DNA of 64,000 nt from Heterohyrax brucei (GCA_028571685.1 CM053143.1:50461208-50525207), one strand, 5' to 3'. Positions 22,180 to 34,889 are shown, counted from the first letter of the stretch. Program-made: numbers and translations. The notes: generated by a model not told the origin, from the sequence alone.

Positions 22180-24570
22180 TTATTTTTATTGTGGATTTCA
22201 ACTGACTCTGGGCTCACATTCCCACTCAGAAGCAGAAAGAATGGAAGGAAAAAAATTAAACCTTAGTATCTTTGACTTTCAGAAGTCTCTTTCAGGTTAA
22301 CTTAATATCTTTAGGTATTTAATTTAAAACTAAAAGTCCTATCAGCACTGAATCTTCCAGCTTCTTCCAGGAGGCTCTTCTCTACTTCTTCCTTTCCAAG
22401 ATGGCCTCTAGGGAGAGGTGAAGAGTGAGTGTGGATATGGATCTTCAAGTTATGTGGTGTCCTCAAAGGACTGGTAGATCTCTGAGTGCCCTCTGCTGGT
22501 GTCCACCAATGTCTGGCTAATCCCGGTTGATCTTCAGGGCACTATGCTGGAATTGGCTGCTAGACTCTGGGATCCCGGCCACTTGCCTCCAGCTGTGAGT
22601 CACCATGGGTCATCATGAGTTGGCATCGACTCAGTGGGAAGAGGTTTTATGAGGTCTCCACTTGTTCCTAGGCCTCTGCAGATCCACTGTCTGTTCAGAA
22701 CAACTGTATACATTTTCAGGCTTGTGTGGGAACTCTAGAATCTTCTGAGTATCACTTAGAGGTGCAAGAGAACTGGCACTACCTCGGGTAAGTCTATATG
22801 GACTTCTCTATCAGCCCAGGCTTTCTCAGACTCTCTTGCTCTCAAACTATGGTTTCTATCAGACTCTTCTTCACACTTTCTCTGAGGCCTAGAGAGCTAG
22901 CAGTGTTGAATGCCTTTTCAGGGACCCAAATATTATCCTCATGCTCATTTTTCTCCTTTTCTACTGCTTCTTCCTTTCTTATGAAAACCTTCCTTATATC
23001 CTCTGTCCTTGTTATGCTATACTTCTAGTAAAACTGTGTGATCCAAATTGGCTTTTAGTATGTGAAAAGGAGCCTTGGGAATTAAAAAGATCTAGTAAAG
23101 GTGGCTTTCAAGACTACTGTCTTTTTTCGGACTTAAGCACTTCCTTTTCCTTTCTACTCCAACAGTCCTGATCATCCCCAACATAATAGATACCTCTAAC
23201 TGAATAAGGAAAGTCACACAAAAGGAAGTACAAAAAAGAAAAATATATTAACATATTTCAAGCCTACATTATTTCCATTGCAAATCTATGGGGGCTTACT
23301 AAGTTTATATGCTTGTTTATAGAATCACATTAATTACTGTAAAAAACAGTACAAAACCAGAGGGATCTCTTAGTCAAGGCAATCTTGGTTTCAAATAAAA
23401 GACACACCAACTTGAGCTATCTTTAACCTAAAAGGAGAATTTACTAGAAGGATATTAAGGAATGCCTAGTGCTCTGGGAATCAGAAAAATTTCAAAGGCC
23501 AAGCAAGTCTCTTTCTTTCCCTCTTTTATGCTTCCCCATGCACAGTCCCCGAATTTCTAGTACTTAGGTTTCAGCTACAAATGTAGGCTATTTTATGGTG
23601 ACATTCCAAATTCCTAAAGAAAGAATTTGGCCTGGGAGGGGTTAAGTTTCATGACCCAACCCAATCAGTATGGCCAGAGGATAGAGTCATGAAGGAAAAA
23701 ATTGGCTGCGGAGTACAGAGTACTCAGAGAATTAGGATAAAATGTCAGGCGCCACAGACTCTTATATCCTCATATACCTATGTCTCGTAAACTTACATTC
23801 CCTGAGTTCAGTTATGCTCCAGCGGTAGTCAGGGATTCATTGTTCAGCTCAATACAGTTCAATACTACTAAAGCCTTCCTAAAAATCCCACAGCACCTTT
23901 GGAAATTTCTTAGTGAGGAAATATTGCTAAACCATTAGAGACCAATAGGGTTTCCCTTTGTGGCTGTGGTAGGCATTATCCTGACTTCCAATGAGCTTTG
24001 CCCATTCACACCACCTTCTTCAATGTTGTTACTACTGAGTGCCCTTGACACACAGTTTGTCTAGGAGGAAGTCCATGCCCAAGTGAAGACATTGTATAAT
24101 GGATTGCTCTGATTTTCCCTTTCCAGAAATGGTAACAAATATCCCAAGTATGTTATGAGGCCCAAGCCAAAGCACATTACTGTCAAGTGGATTCCAACTC
24201 ATGGGCTGGCTACAATACAAGTCCTTACAGCTTGTAAGAGAGCACTAGAAAACTCCAGTCCAACAGATAACCAGTTTTACCCAACTGAAGTTCTCAGCAG
24301 ACAGTTCAGTGGTGGAGTTCAGGTCCACAGTAGGGCTAGGATTTACTAATTTAAATCAGTGGTGAAAAGTTCCTGAATAAGACTAAAAATTACAGTCAAA
24401 AACCACTGGGGCTCATCCGTGTACCACGATGTACCACAGAAACAAAATAGAGCTCTTTTTGCTATCTCATAATTTTGGCCAAAGACCTAATGAAAATAGC
24501 AAGAAGTACTAAGTACATGAAATTCCAAATAAATAAATAAATGGAATAGAATGAAAAACAGTGGATCAGT
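22180..24570. other. Unassigned stretch with a few short repeat scraps
   Basis: A short sense SINE/RTE tail lies at about 22,600-22,650 (tgagttggcatcgactcagt), and an antisense SINE tail scrap lies at about 24,166-24,210 (gtcaagtggattccaactca). The rest shows no repeat or coding region I can name. Overlapping open frames at 22,798-23,171 show no family resemblance. Confidence 0.4.
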
Positions 24571-24572
24571 TG

Positions 24573-24872
24573 GCATCTCTCTAGGGAATAGACATTAACT
24601 TGAATCTTCTCTAGTCAATAGGCAAAGTAGCTGTCTTCCAAATTTCTTGGCATAATGAATGAGCAAATTTCAACATTGCATCCATTTGTTGAAATATCTC
24701 AATTGATGTTCTCTCAATTCCTGGAACCTTGCACTTAATCAATACCTTTAGTACAGCTTAGACTTCTTCCTTGCCTGTCACTGTTCCTGATCACATGCTA
24801 CCTGCTGAAATGATTGAAAGTGAAACAATTCTTTTTGATATAATGACTGTTTAATCCTTCCATCTTCTGTGA
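24573..24872 (-). mobile_element. RTE/BovB-like LINE, internal part, antisense (fragment 2)
   Basis: It matches the region upstream of the RTE reverse-transcriptase core in antisense: gtagctgtcttccaaatttc, ttggcataatgaatgagc, catccatttgttgaaatatc and tcctgatcacatgctacctg. It is a short piece with no open frame. Confidence 0.75.
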
Positions 24873-24874
24873 AT

Positions 24875-25705
24875 AGCAGAAAGGTGGTAGATACATGTAA
24901 ATACCTCATTCCAAATCAAAGTCACAGAAAACATACTTACAGAAATGAGTTAGTACAAAAAGTGCCTTCCCTGTATCTTAATCAGAAGAAAAGTGGCTCT
25001 ACTGTATTCCTTCTATTGCTGGGCAACTTTTGCCTTCATAGAGAAAATAATGCCAATTTGACCTTATTTTGAATGGGTGCAACAGAACAATGAGGTATCT
25101 GTAATCAGTTTGTAGAATTAGAAAAAATGGATCATTTATTTTGTTACATTTGTGATCATAATCAACAATTCCAGCCCATATTTAGAAACAGGATAAAACT
25201 TCAGAAAAATGTGGATGAAAGGAATGCAAACCATCACAAGCCAGTGAGTCTCATACCACAGCACAGTAATGTACCATAAACACATCTTTTCTTTGCAGAA
25301 TTTGACGCTGAACCTAAAGGCTGGAACCACTTTGACTCACTTCATTTTTTGAGTTACTGACTTTAGATAAAATTCTTCTTATATACAGTTAATCTTTCAA
25401 AGACAAATATTTATCTTAAAGATATTATCCAATGTGAACTACATGGCTACATGGTAACACGCAAATTGTCAAAAATTTAATTTCTTAACGTTTTAAATAG
25501 TGGTGTTGAAGGGCTCTTGGAGGTCCTTGGGAGGTGGCTGAAGAATAGAGTTCCTCTGACCTTCATTATAAGGAAAACTTTATTAGACGCAAACTTGGGT
25601 AGATTCTGCCCTTTTGATAAAGATGCATAATAGTAATTTCTTCAATTTTCCATAGATACGTTACATTTATATAATACCCTGCAGTGTTCAAAGGGCTGCA
25701 CAAAA
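24875..25705. other. Unassigned AT-rich stretch
   Basis: No repeat or exon recognised. Confidence 0.35.
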
Positions 25706-25709
25706 GGTG

Positions 25710-25880
25710 TAGCCCTTACAGCTTTGGATCAATAAAGGAGACCTGGCTTCCAGTCTACTACAGAATAACTTGTGGATACTAGCAAGTCCCTCCACCTCTT
25801 AGAGTTTCTATCTCCTCATTTACAAAATAAGCAGCTACATAAACCATCTCAATGTCTTTTCCAAGCCTAAGATTCCTTGG
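25710..25880 (+). repeat. MIR fragment, sense
   Basis: gagacctggcttccagtcta, then ctagcaagtccctccacctc and atctcctcatttacaaaata follow the MIR core order. Confidence 0.6.
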
Positions 25881-25972
25881 TTTTGCCCTCTTAACAACCA
25901 ACGTAGCCTCTTGGGCAGAGGCCAGTGAAACGTGGTAAGCTGAAGAAATGTTTAGGGTCTCATGTTATAGTT

Positions 25973-26192
25973 AAGGAGACTGTGGGTGGCTCAGATAATT
26001 AAGCACTCCTCTACTGACAAATGAGCAATTTGAACACACGCAGAGGCACCTTGGGAGAAGGGCACAGCAATTTCCTGGAGAGCCTACCTCCTGAAAGGTC
26101 ACAGCCTTGAAATCCCCTATGGCGCAATTTTACTGGGCCCTTGTGGTGTCTCCATGAGTTGAAGTCAACTCCATAGCAACTGGTTTTATGCT
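25973..26192 (+). repeat. AfroSINE (long subfamily), sense, diverged
   Basis: ggagactgtgggtggctcag, gagcaatttgaacacacgca, gcaatttcctggagagccta, and the tail tgaagtcaactccatagcaa. Divergence is greater than in the short subfamily nearby. Confidence 0.72.
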
Positions 26193-26461
26193 TTTTTTGT
26201 TGGTATTGTTGTTATGGTTAAAGCTGATGTGCAAATTGCTAGACAAAGCAAAAAGAAAACCACTTTTCCAAATACTCTTCATAATGTGTATGTAATTTAC
26301 TTCCTAATAAAAGGCCGTATTTTCATTGCTACTGTGAGTCTAAACCTGACAGAGTAGATTTAGACACAATGCATCTGGCTTTTTTAAGAGTGCTAAGAAT
26401 TTTAGTGACAAGTGCTCTTCCTCTTTTCCTTTCTAAAAAATATTAGGCTGCACTGGGGATA

Positions 26462-26628
26462 CAGAAACCCTGGTGACCTAATGGCTAAGTGCTATGTCTG
26501 GTAACCAAAAGTTTGACAGTTCAGATCCTCCAGGTATTCCTTGGAAACTCTATAGAACAGTTCTACTCTGTCTTGTAAGGTTACTGTGAGTTGGAATCCA
26601 CTTGATGGCAGCGGGTTTACTTCTTTTT
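26462..26628 (+). repeat. AfroSINE (short subfamily), sense
   Basis: It begins gaaaccctggtgacctaatg, then ctatagaacagttctactct, and the tail gttggaatccacttgatggc. A T-rich end follows. Confidence 0.88.
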
Positions 26629-26874
26629 TGGGCTTGGGGGTGGAGCTTTATTAATCCTTTGAAGGACTCATTTTACTTTGGCAAATGGGTAGTTCTCCCG
26701 AGGGAAAAAGATTTTTTTAACCATGTAGTTTTCCAGCTACAGGAAATTCATAGCAAGACATTTGCCTTTGTTTTGCGTAGTCACAACACCCAAGAGCTCA
26801 TACAGGGAAAATCATCTACAGATCTTTGTATTTCAGCCTCCATTCCTTTCTACATTGTTTATTTAAAACATGTT

Positions 26875-27985
26875 GTTGCTGCTAGGTGCTGTCCAGTCAG
26901 TTCCTACTCCTGTGGACTCCATGTACAACAGAACGAGAAACAGTGCTTGGTCCTATGACATCTGCACTGTCTGTCATGCTTGAACCCATCGTTGTAGCCA
27001 CTGTGTCAGTCTACCTCACTGAAGGTCGTCCTCTTTTACACTGACCTTCTATATTTTGCCAAACATTATGTTTTTCTCCAGGAATTGACCCCTCCTGATA
27101 ACATGTCCAGAGTACATGAGACAAACTCTGTGCATTCCTGCTTCTAAGAAGCATTCCTGTTATATTTCTTCCAAGACAGATTGGTTCATTCTGGAAGCCC
27201 ATGGCACAATCAGTATTCTTCACCAAAACTGTAATTCAAAGGGTGTCATTTCTTCTTTGGTCTTTATTCACTGTCCAGCTCTCTCATGCCTGTAAGGAAG
27301 TTAAAAAAACACCATGGCTTGTTTGGGTCAAGCATTACCTTAGTTCTCAGCAAATTTGCCCAGTGCAGCATCATCTGGGTATTGACTGTGGATCCAAGTA
27401 AAATGAAATTCTTGACAACTTCAGTGTTGTTGTTGGTTGGTTCAGCTGTGAGAATTTTTGTTTTATGTATAGGTACAATCCATACGGAAGGCTGTAGTCA
27501 TTGATCTTCATCAATAAGTGCTTCCAGTCCGCTTCACTATTATCAAGCCAAGTTATGTCATCTGCATATGGAAGGTTGTTAACAAGTCTTCCACCAGTCC
27601 TGATGCCATGTTCTTTCATATAGTTCAGTTTCTCAAGTTTGAACAACTATGGTGAAAGGATAAAACCTGATGCACGCCTTTCCAAACTTTAAACCATACA
27701 GTTATCCCCTTGTTCTATTAGAATGACTGCCTCTTGCTCTATGTACAGATTCCTCACAAGCACAAATAAGTGTTCTGGAATTCCAATTCTTTGCAATGCT
27801 AACCATAACTTGGTATGAGCCATACAATATAATCCCTTTGCATAGTCAATAAAACCCAGGGTAACATTTTTCTGATATTCTCTGCTTTTAGCCAGGATCC
27901 ATCTGACACCAGCAATGATATCCCTGGTTCCATGTCCTCCTCTGAATCTGGCTTGAACTTCTGGCAGTTTCTATTCACACACACT
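26875..27985 (-). mobile_element. RTE/BovB-like LINE, 3' half, antisense (fragment 3)
   Basis: About 1.1 kb is collinear with the RTE reverse-transcriptase to 3'-end region: the tail near 26,877 (gttgttgctgctaggtgctg), catgtccagagtacatgaga, gtattcttcaccaaaactgt, then the catalytic neighbourhood (minus strand L-P-Y-A-D-D-I near 27,560). The end of this piece has tgatatccctggttccatgt, the 'R-G-T-R-D-I-I-A' block. Frames are broken throughout. Confidence 0.85.
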
Positions 27986-28995
27986 TTAATTCACACACAT
28001 GTAGGAAATTTAAATAATATCTTTCCATACCTATCATGTGTGTATTTAAAGCAAAGTTTGTGTAACAAGTTTAGTAAAAAATATTTGGAGTAAAAACTTC
28101 AATGTTGTTTAATTTACTCTAATAATGTAGCACAGTGATTGCCAACCAAGATCTTGTAATACTTTGATATGTCGTAGAATGCTTCATAAGTGTGCTAACA
28201 AATTTTGAACAACATGTATAATTTATTTCAGTTACATCTGAGTATGAATGTTATTATGATGCCCGTCAGATAAACCACGGAGCTGAATGGGCAGAAGCAA
28301 TGCAATGTGTAATAGGAAGGAAACTTGCTGTGAGGTTAAGAGGCAGTGGTGACATCAAGTTGAAGCAAAATGATGTTTTCTAGAGAAAGCAAGACTTGGG
28401 CCTTTAGAAGCCTGAAGAATAAGACAGATTAATAGATCATTCTGTTCAGCAGTAACAAAGTGATAAAACGCGGCCAAAAATGAGCTGTTCCATCATACGA
28501 AGGATTGTTTTATGTTGTTGCTGACTTGTTAATTTTCTATTTCTTCACATGTACTGACAAAAATTCTAACACTTACAAGTATGTTGTAAACGCCAGAAGG
28601 ATGGGATCCACAGTCGTAAAACATTTTGTGTTTGGCCCTGACTTTCTCATAATGCCCAAACGTCAACACCTCCTCATCCTCTTACGTGTCTCCTGAGGCT
28701 GTTGGACCAATCTGGTTGTATTTTGATCTATGGAGACCACAGAATACAACCCTTCTGGGAGGGGTTGATGTCTCCTAAAGGAGCAGACACTCCCAGGATC
28801 CATCATCCAAGGAGAAAGGGTCCCTAAAAAGAGCCTGAAAATCCTATCTTTCTCTGGGATTTTGCCTAAGGCTGCCACTATTTCCTCCACTGGAGGTAGT
28901 AACAGAGCAGTAAGGTAGCCCATAAGCTAAATGTTGTAAACCAGATCATCCACTTTTATGTTGCCCTTAGTATTTATCTCCCTTTGATTATCCCG
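27986..28995. other. Unassigned stretch between two RTE fragments
   Basis: 28,130-28,480 has the feel of an old DNA-transposon fragment but could not be tied to a family. A minus-strand open frame (28,663-28,923) has no resemblance that I can name. Confidence 0.35.
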
Positions 28996-28997
28996 TT

Positions 28998-30125
28998 GCT
29001 GGTGTTATTAGGTGCTGCTGAGTCTTTTCCAACACATAGTGACCCTATGAACCACAGAATGAAACACTGCCTGCTCTTGCACCATGTCCACAATCGTTTT
29101 TATGTTTAAGCTCATTGTTGCGGCCACTGTGTCAAGCCATCTTGTCGAGGCTCTGCCTCTTTTTCTCTGACACATCACTCTACCAAGCATGATGTCCTTC
29201 TCCAGGGACTGATCCATCCTGACATGTCCAAAGTATGTAAGACATAGACTTGCCGTTGTTGCTTCTAAGGAGCGTTCTAGTGGTACTTCTTCCACAATGA
29301 TGTGTTCATTCTTTTGGCCGTCCATGGTATATTCAATATTCTTCACCAACTCAACAATTTAAAAGCATCAGTTCTTCTTTTCTTATTTGTTCATGGTCCA
29401 GCTTTTGCATGCAAACAATGTGATTGAAAATACTATGGCTTGGGTCAGGTGCACCTTAATCTTGAAGATTACATCTTTACTTTTCAATTCTTGAAAGAGA
29501 ACCTTGGCATCAGATTTTCCCAATACAATGCATCTTATGATTTCTTGACTGCTGCTTCCAGGGATGGTGACTGTGGGCCCAAGCAAAATGAAATCCTTGA
29601 CGACCTCAATTCTTTCTCCATTTATGATGATGTTGCTTAGCTTTCCAGTTGTGAGGATTTTTGTTTTCTTGATGTTGAGGTTGAATCCACACTGAAGGCT
29701 GTGGTCCTTGATCTTCATTAGTATTTCATATCTTCTTCACTTCCAGCAAGTAAGGTGATGTCACATTTGTGTAATATAGGTTGTTAATGAGTCATCCTCC
29801 AATCCTGATGACTCATTCTTCTTCACATAATCAAGCTTCTTAGAGTACATGCTCAGCATACAGATTAAAAAGGCATGGTGAAAGGATGCAACCCTGATGC
29901 ACACCTTTCCTGACTTTAAACCGTCCAGTGTCCCTTTGTTCTGTTTGTATAACTGCCTCTTGATCCATATATAGATTTCTTAAGAGCACAATTAAGTATT
30001 CTGGAATTCCCATTCTCTGCAATGTTAGTCATAATTTATTATGAGCCACACAGTCGAATGCCCTTATATAGTCAATAAAACACAAGTAAACATCTTTCTG
30101 GTATTCTCTGCCCTACAGTTTTGCC
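28998..30125 (-). mobile_element. RTE/BovB-like LINE, 3' half, antisense (fragment 4)
   Basis: This is the best-preserved RTE piece. The minus strand encodes HVRMDQSLEKDIMLGR near 29,215 (RTE C-terminus), and VRKGVHQGCILSPCLFNLYA near 29,860, which is the reverse-transcriptase GCxLSPxLFNLY motif. The 3' tail at 28,998-29,045 is shared with the AfroSINEs. It is 5'-truncated near 30,125 and split among several frames. Confidence 0.88.
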
Positions 30126-30129
30126 AGCC

Positions 30130-30905
30130 TTTTGGGCACCTAAAAATTCATTTAAAAATTTTGGTTTGGTCACAGCCATGTTGTAACCTCTGAAGAATTA
30201 AAAAGACAGTGTATCCTCCCTTGAGGACAACATCCAAGTGTTGCTGGCAGAGAAGTACCTCCAGTAACATTCACAAAGGGAAGGGAAATCCTGGAAACAA
30301 GTATTGGTCATAACACTGCGTACTCCCTCCAAAGGGCAGATTCCTCTTTCATTGCCAAGCCTTGATGGAGAGAATTTTGATTTTAGTAAGGGACCTTACA
30401 GGTTGCTTTACACACATAAACAGGAGAACAGGGATAGGGTGGTAAGTTTGAGCATTACACTAAACTCAGGACCTAACCTAAAATGTTATTTCCATAATGA
30501 TTGACAGGACTTCAGAATAAGATACTGATAGAGATTAAATTTCAGAAGAAACATTAACTCATTCTTACTGTACTTTGGCATTTACTTTTAAAGATCTTGA
30601 ATTTAGTATGTGCATCTGAAGTCATGTTTGTACATTTTTTGGCTCTTAACTGATGGAGGGTTTATAATTGGGACAAAGTCTAGGATTTCCTAGTTCAAGA
30701 GTATTAAGTTCCTCAGCCTAAATTCTTTTATTAAGTGTCTTTAGTGTTACTTGTGAAACAAGCTGGCTGCAGTTCCTAAAACCAATCTGGAATTTAAATC
30801 CAATAAGATTTGTGTTTACAGGGATGAAAGAGGAAGCCAAACTAAAACAGAAGAATGAGAAGAGAATCCAAATTAAAAATGTACCTTTAAAAACCAACTG
30901 GTTTA
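30130..30905. other. Unassigned stretch
   Basis: No gene or recognised repeat. Confidence 0.35.
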
Positions 30906-30909
30906 CCCA

Positions 30910-31080
30910 CAAAAACCAAAAATCAAACCCACTGCCATCAATTTGATTCTGACTCCAACTCATAGCAACTCTACATCAGAGTAGAACTTTCCCAGAGTTT
31001 CCAAGAAGCATCTGGCAGATTTGAACTGCTGACCTTTTGGTTGGCAGACACAGCACTTAACCACTATTCCACCAGGGTTT
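30910..31080 (-). repeat. AfroSINE, antisense
   Basis: aaatcaaacccactgccatc, acatcagagtagaactttcc, ccttttggttggcagacaca, ending actattccaccagggttt. Confidence 0.88.
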
Positions 31081-32335
31081 ACCTAATATACAGAAAATCA
31101 CTTTATAACCCTTTGTCTGTCAGGACTGTGGCCTGAAGCATTTAAGAGCTATAAGCCAAGCCAGGACTCATGTTTCTAGGAAATCACAGGTTCACACATT
31201 GAACTATAATTTCTTCCATCCTTAACAAGTCTAAAACAATCATCTTCTCTATAACAGATAATAGCAAGCACCACAGCATTTTAATCCCAGACATCCTTGT
31301 TCACGCCTATAATGTTATTTGATGAGCGATCATGTCTTCTGTGGAAGGACTAAATTGATAATAAAAACATATAAAATTAATTTCTTTATTTTAATTCCTA
31401 AATTGTGATATTCATTTACTTACTGTACTTTGGAAGAAGGTTTACAAAGCAAACTAATTTCTCACTAAACAATTAATAACATATTGTTTTGTCACATTGG
31501 TTGTCAACTCCAAAACATATCAGCCCTCTCCCTTTCTCAGCCTTGGTTTCCCTATTACCAGCTTTCCTGTCCTCTCCTATATTCTTGCCTCTGCCCCTGG
31601 ACTGGTGTGTAAGTACTAACTCTGCTGAAGAGTAAAACAGTAAATAATACTGGGGAAGCCAGCACAACTTTTCCAAGGCAAAATCTGGTTTTGTTTTGCG
31701 GGTCTCTCTAATCTTTGGCTAACAGGTAAACCTCAGGAGTGGCTTCATTACTAAGCTATAAGAGTGACAGGGGAGGGGAGATGAAGTGATATTCTCAGGT
31801 TTTCTTCAGTTTCCGTCAGGCTGTTAAGTCTAGCCTTTTTGTTTGTGTGAGCTGGAATTTTACTGTGTATTTTTCTCCACCTCTCTCTGGGGCACTGTAC
31901 TGATTCCCTCTCAGAGCAGTCCATGGTGGTATCCAGGCATCACCTAGGTGTGCTGGCCTCAGTCAGATGGATGCTGTGGTACTTGTGGTTCATTAGTCCT
32001 CTGGGCTAAACTTGACCTTGTGTTTTCTTCATTCTCCCTGTTCCACATGGGGTGGGACCAGTGGAACATCTTAGATGACTGCCCACAAGCTTTTAAGACC
32101 CCATCATCAAAGTAGAAAATAAAACGTTTTCTTTATAAATTATGTCATGCCAGTATAGCTAGATGTTCTTCCGGACCATGGTCTCCACAGCCCTCAGTCC
32201 AGTAATTTGTTCCCTCAAGAAGTTTGAGTATGTCGATGGGAGCTTCCATGACTTTGCCTTGGAAAAGTTGTGCTGGCTTCCCCAGTATTATTTCACTGTT
32301 TTACCCTTCAGCAGAGTTACTACTTAGCTATTGTC

Positions 32336-32500
32336 TCTTGGACACTCTGGTAGCTTAGTGGTTAAGCGCTAACCACTTAGTGGTTAAGTTGTTAACCAAA
32401 AGGCTGGCAGTTTAAATGCACCAGGTATTCTTTGGAAACTGTATGGGCCAGTTTTATGCTGTCCTACAGGTAGCCATAAGTTCAAATTGACGCAACAGTT
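32336..32500 (+). repeat. AfroSINE, sense, with an internal duplication in its head
   Basis: The A-box region is duplicated: ttagtggttaag occurs at about 32,356 and again at about 32,378. It continues ccaaaaggctggcagtttaa, tttggaaactgtatgggcca and ends gttcaaattgacgcaacag. It is inserted in the old L1 3' UTR. Confidence 0.8.
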
Positions 32501-33898
32501 TTTCCACTCCTACCTCTCTCCTTACTTGTAACCATTAGAAGTTGTTTCTTTTTTGTGTGTCAACTTTTTCATGAGTTTTTATAGTAGTGGTATCACACAA
32601 CATTTGTTCTTTTGTGATTGACTTATTTCATTCAGTGTAATGCCCTCCAGATTCTCCTGTGTTGTGAGAAGCGTCACGGATCCATCACAGTTCCTTACCA
32701 TAGCACAGTATGCCATTGTGTGTTTGTAATGCGGTTTGACTATCCATTCATCTGTTGGTGGGTACCTAGGTTATTTCCATCTTTTTGCTATTATGAACAA
32801 TGTTGCAATGAACATGGGTGTCCATATGTCTATTTGTGTGACGGCTCTTATTTCTCTAGGATATATTCCTAGGAATGGGATTGCTGGATCATATGGTATT
32901 TCTATTCCTAGCTTTCTAAGGAAACACCATATCGTTTTCGGAAATGGTTGTATCTTTTTTGCAATCCCAACAGCAGTGTGTAAGAGTTCCAATCTCTTTG
33001 CAGCCTCTCCAACATTTATTTTCTGTTTTTTGATTCATACCAATAATGCCAGGATGAGATGATATCTTATTGTGGCTTTTGATTTGCATTTCTCTAGTGG
33101 CTAGAGATCACTAGTGGCTAGTGATTGTGAGCATTTCCTCATGTATGTGTTAGCTACCTGAATGTCTTCTTTGGTGAAGCACCTATATATTTCTCTTGCC
33201 CATTTTTTAATTGGATTGTTTGACTTTCTCTTGCACAGGTGTTGGGTTTTGCTGTAGATTTTAGGGATGAGAACTTTGGCGGATTCATCATAACCAAATT
33301 TCTTTTTCCCAGTCTGTAGGTTCTCTTTTTACTCTTTTGGTGAAGTCTTTCGATGAGCATAAATATTTAATTTTTAGAATGTCCCAGTTATCTAACTTAT
33401 CTTCTAGTGTTTGGGTATTGTTAGGTATGGTCTGTATCCCTGTATCATGTATCATGCCATGTATCATGCCCCCTACGGTTGACCCTGTTTTTGTCTTGCA
33501 TTAGCTATCTAATGTTGCTTTAACAGAAATACAAGTATATGGCTTTCAAGTCACAGTCTAGGAAGCTGACGAAGTCCAAATTCAGGTTGTCAGCTCCTGG
33601 GGAAAGCTTTTGCTGCTGACACTGGAGGAATGTCCTTGTCATCAATCCTGCCCTAGACTTGAAGCTGCTGAGGCACAGTGACCCCAGTCCTTTCCAAATG
33701 GTGCGCTATATTCCCAGCACAGCTTATAGTGGTATAAGGTCCCCAAATCTCAGCTTCCTTTCCTTTCTTTTTATATCCCGAATATCTTTTTATATCCCAA
33801 GAGGCCATAATACAATAGGACCACAATACAGCCCACACATTAAGCCCTGCCTTACCAACTCAAATGCAGCCCATCCACCCTCATTAACATCATAGAGG

Positions 33899-34889
33899 GT
33901 CAAGATGGCGGACTAAGCCCACATCTCCTTCTATCCCTCTGGAAACCAAGACCTGAATTGACAATCAAACAGAGCCTTCTGATCACCTAATCAGCCTCAG
34001 GACACGGCACAGAGCTGTTAATTGGGACTTCATACCACTCAGCGAAAAACCTCCTCTCTCTCGCTGACTCCCGCTCCTGGCTAGCCCCGGCTCTCACCGA
34101 CAGAAGGTAAACGCACCTGTTTGACAATTTTTTCCTCGGTCTCGGCTGGCGGGCGGAGCTGGGCCTTGCTCGTTGGCTGGACTCAGACGTGCTGCTGGGG
34201 GGATAGGCAGGCAAAATTCCCATATTCTGAGAGCCAGGCTCGGGACTCTGTTAATCCAGCTGCTTTGAGCCTTTCATTTTGTAGCTGCCTCAGTGGGGTT
34301 TGTACGGAGCTTCATGGTCAGGGTGCGGGACGCCATGTTGGTACCGAGATTTCAGCGGGACCTCGTTCTTAGCCTGGGAGCCAGCACCTGCAAACAGGAC
34401 AGTGCTTCTCCGTCAGAAAAGTAGTGATTTTGCACAGTGCTGCCTACGCTGAGGGCCCTGCAACAGAAGCAGAGGAATCACTACCTCTCAGTACCTTTAG
34501 CCCCTCTGTCTGCTGCCTGTGTGGAGGACGCCATCTTGGATACGGTGGCCACAGTTGGACCTAATTGTTAGCTTGGGAGCCAGAGCCTGCTCACAGGAGA
34601 GCACTTTTCTATCACAAAACCAGTACTCCACGCAGTGTTGGCTAAGGCTAGGCCCTGTCAACAGAGGCCAACAGGGCAGTACCATTGCTGTATGCTGAAC
34701 TAGTTTGTTATCACCTGGGGTTGGATATAGTGGCACTTACTTTGTCAGATGAGAAGTGGGACCTCTACACCTGAAAACCTAAGTGACTGGTGAACTGGTC
34801 AGATACCTTTTGCTTTACATTTGAAGACAGCCTAGAGAAACATTTGCAATCCATCCTCATAGTACCTCTTCCAGCCTCTGTATACTCAC
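33899..34889 (+). promoter_or_regulatory. L1 5' UTR with two repeat units and YY1-like sites
   Basis: The first bases carry caagatggcgg (about 33,902-33,912), a YY1-type site in the position where human L1 has one. Further in, two related units of about 198 bp follow each other (about 34,321-34,518 and 34,519-34,720). Both contain gacgccat(g/c)ttgg, then gcctgggagccagcacctgc or its close variant, then a cagtgctgcc/cagtgttggc block. Each unit therefore has an inverted YY1-like core. The region is CpG-richer than its surroundings. The promoter role is inferred from L1 biology; no TATA box is evident. Confidence 0.7.

Noticed and set aside
28130-28480. Possible hAT-type DNA transposon fragment
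   Set aside because: No terminal repeats, 8-bp target duplication or transposase motif could be found.
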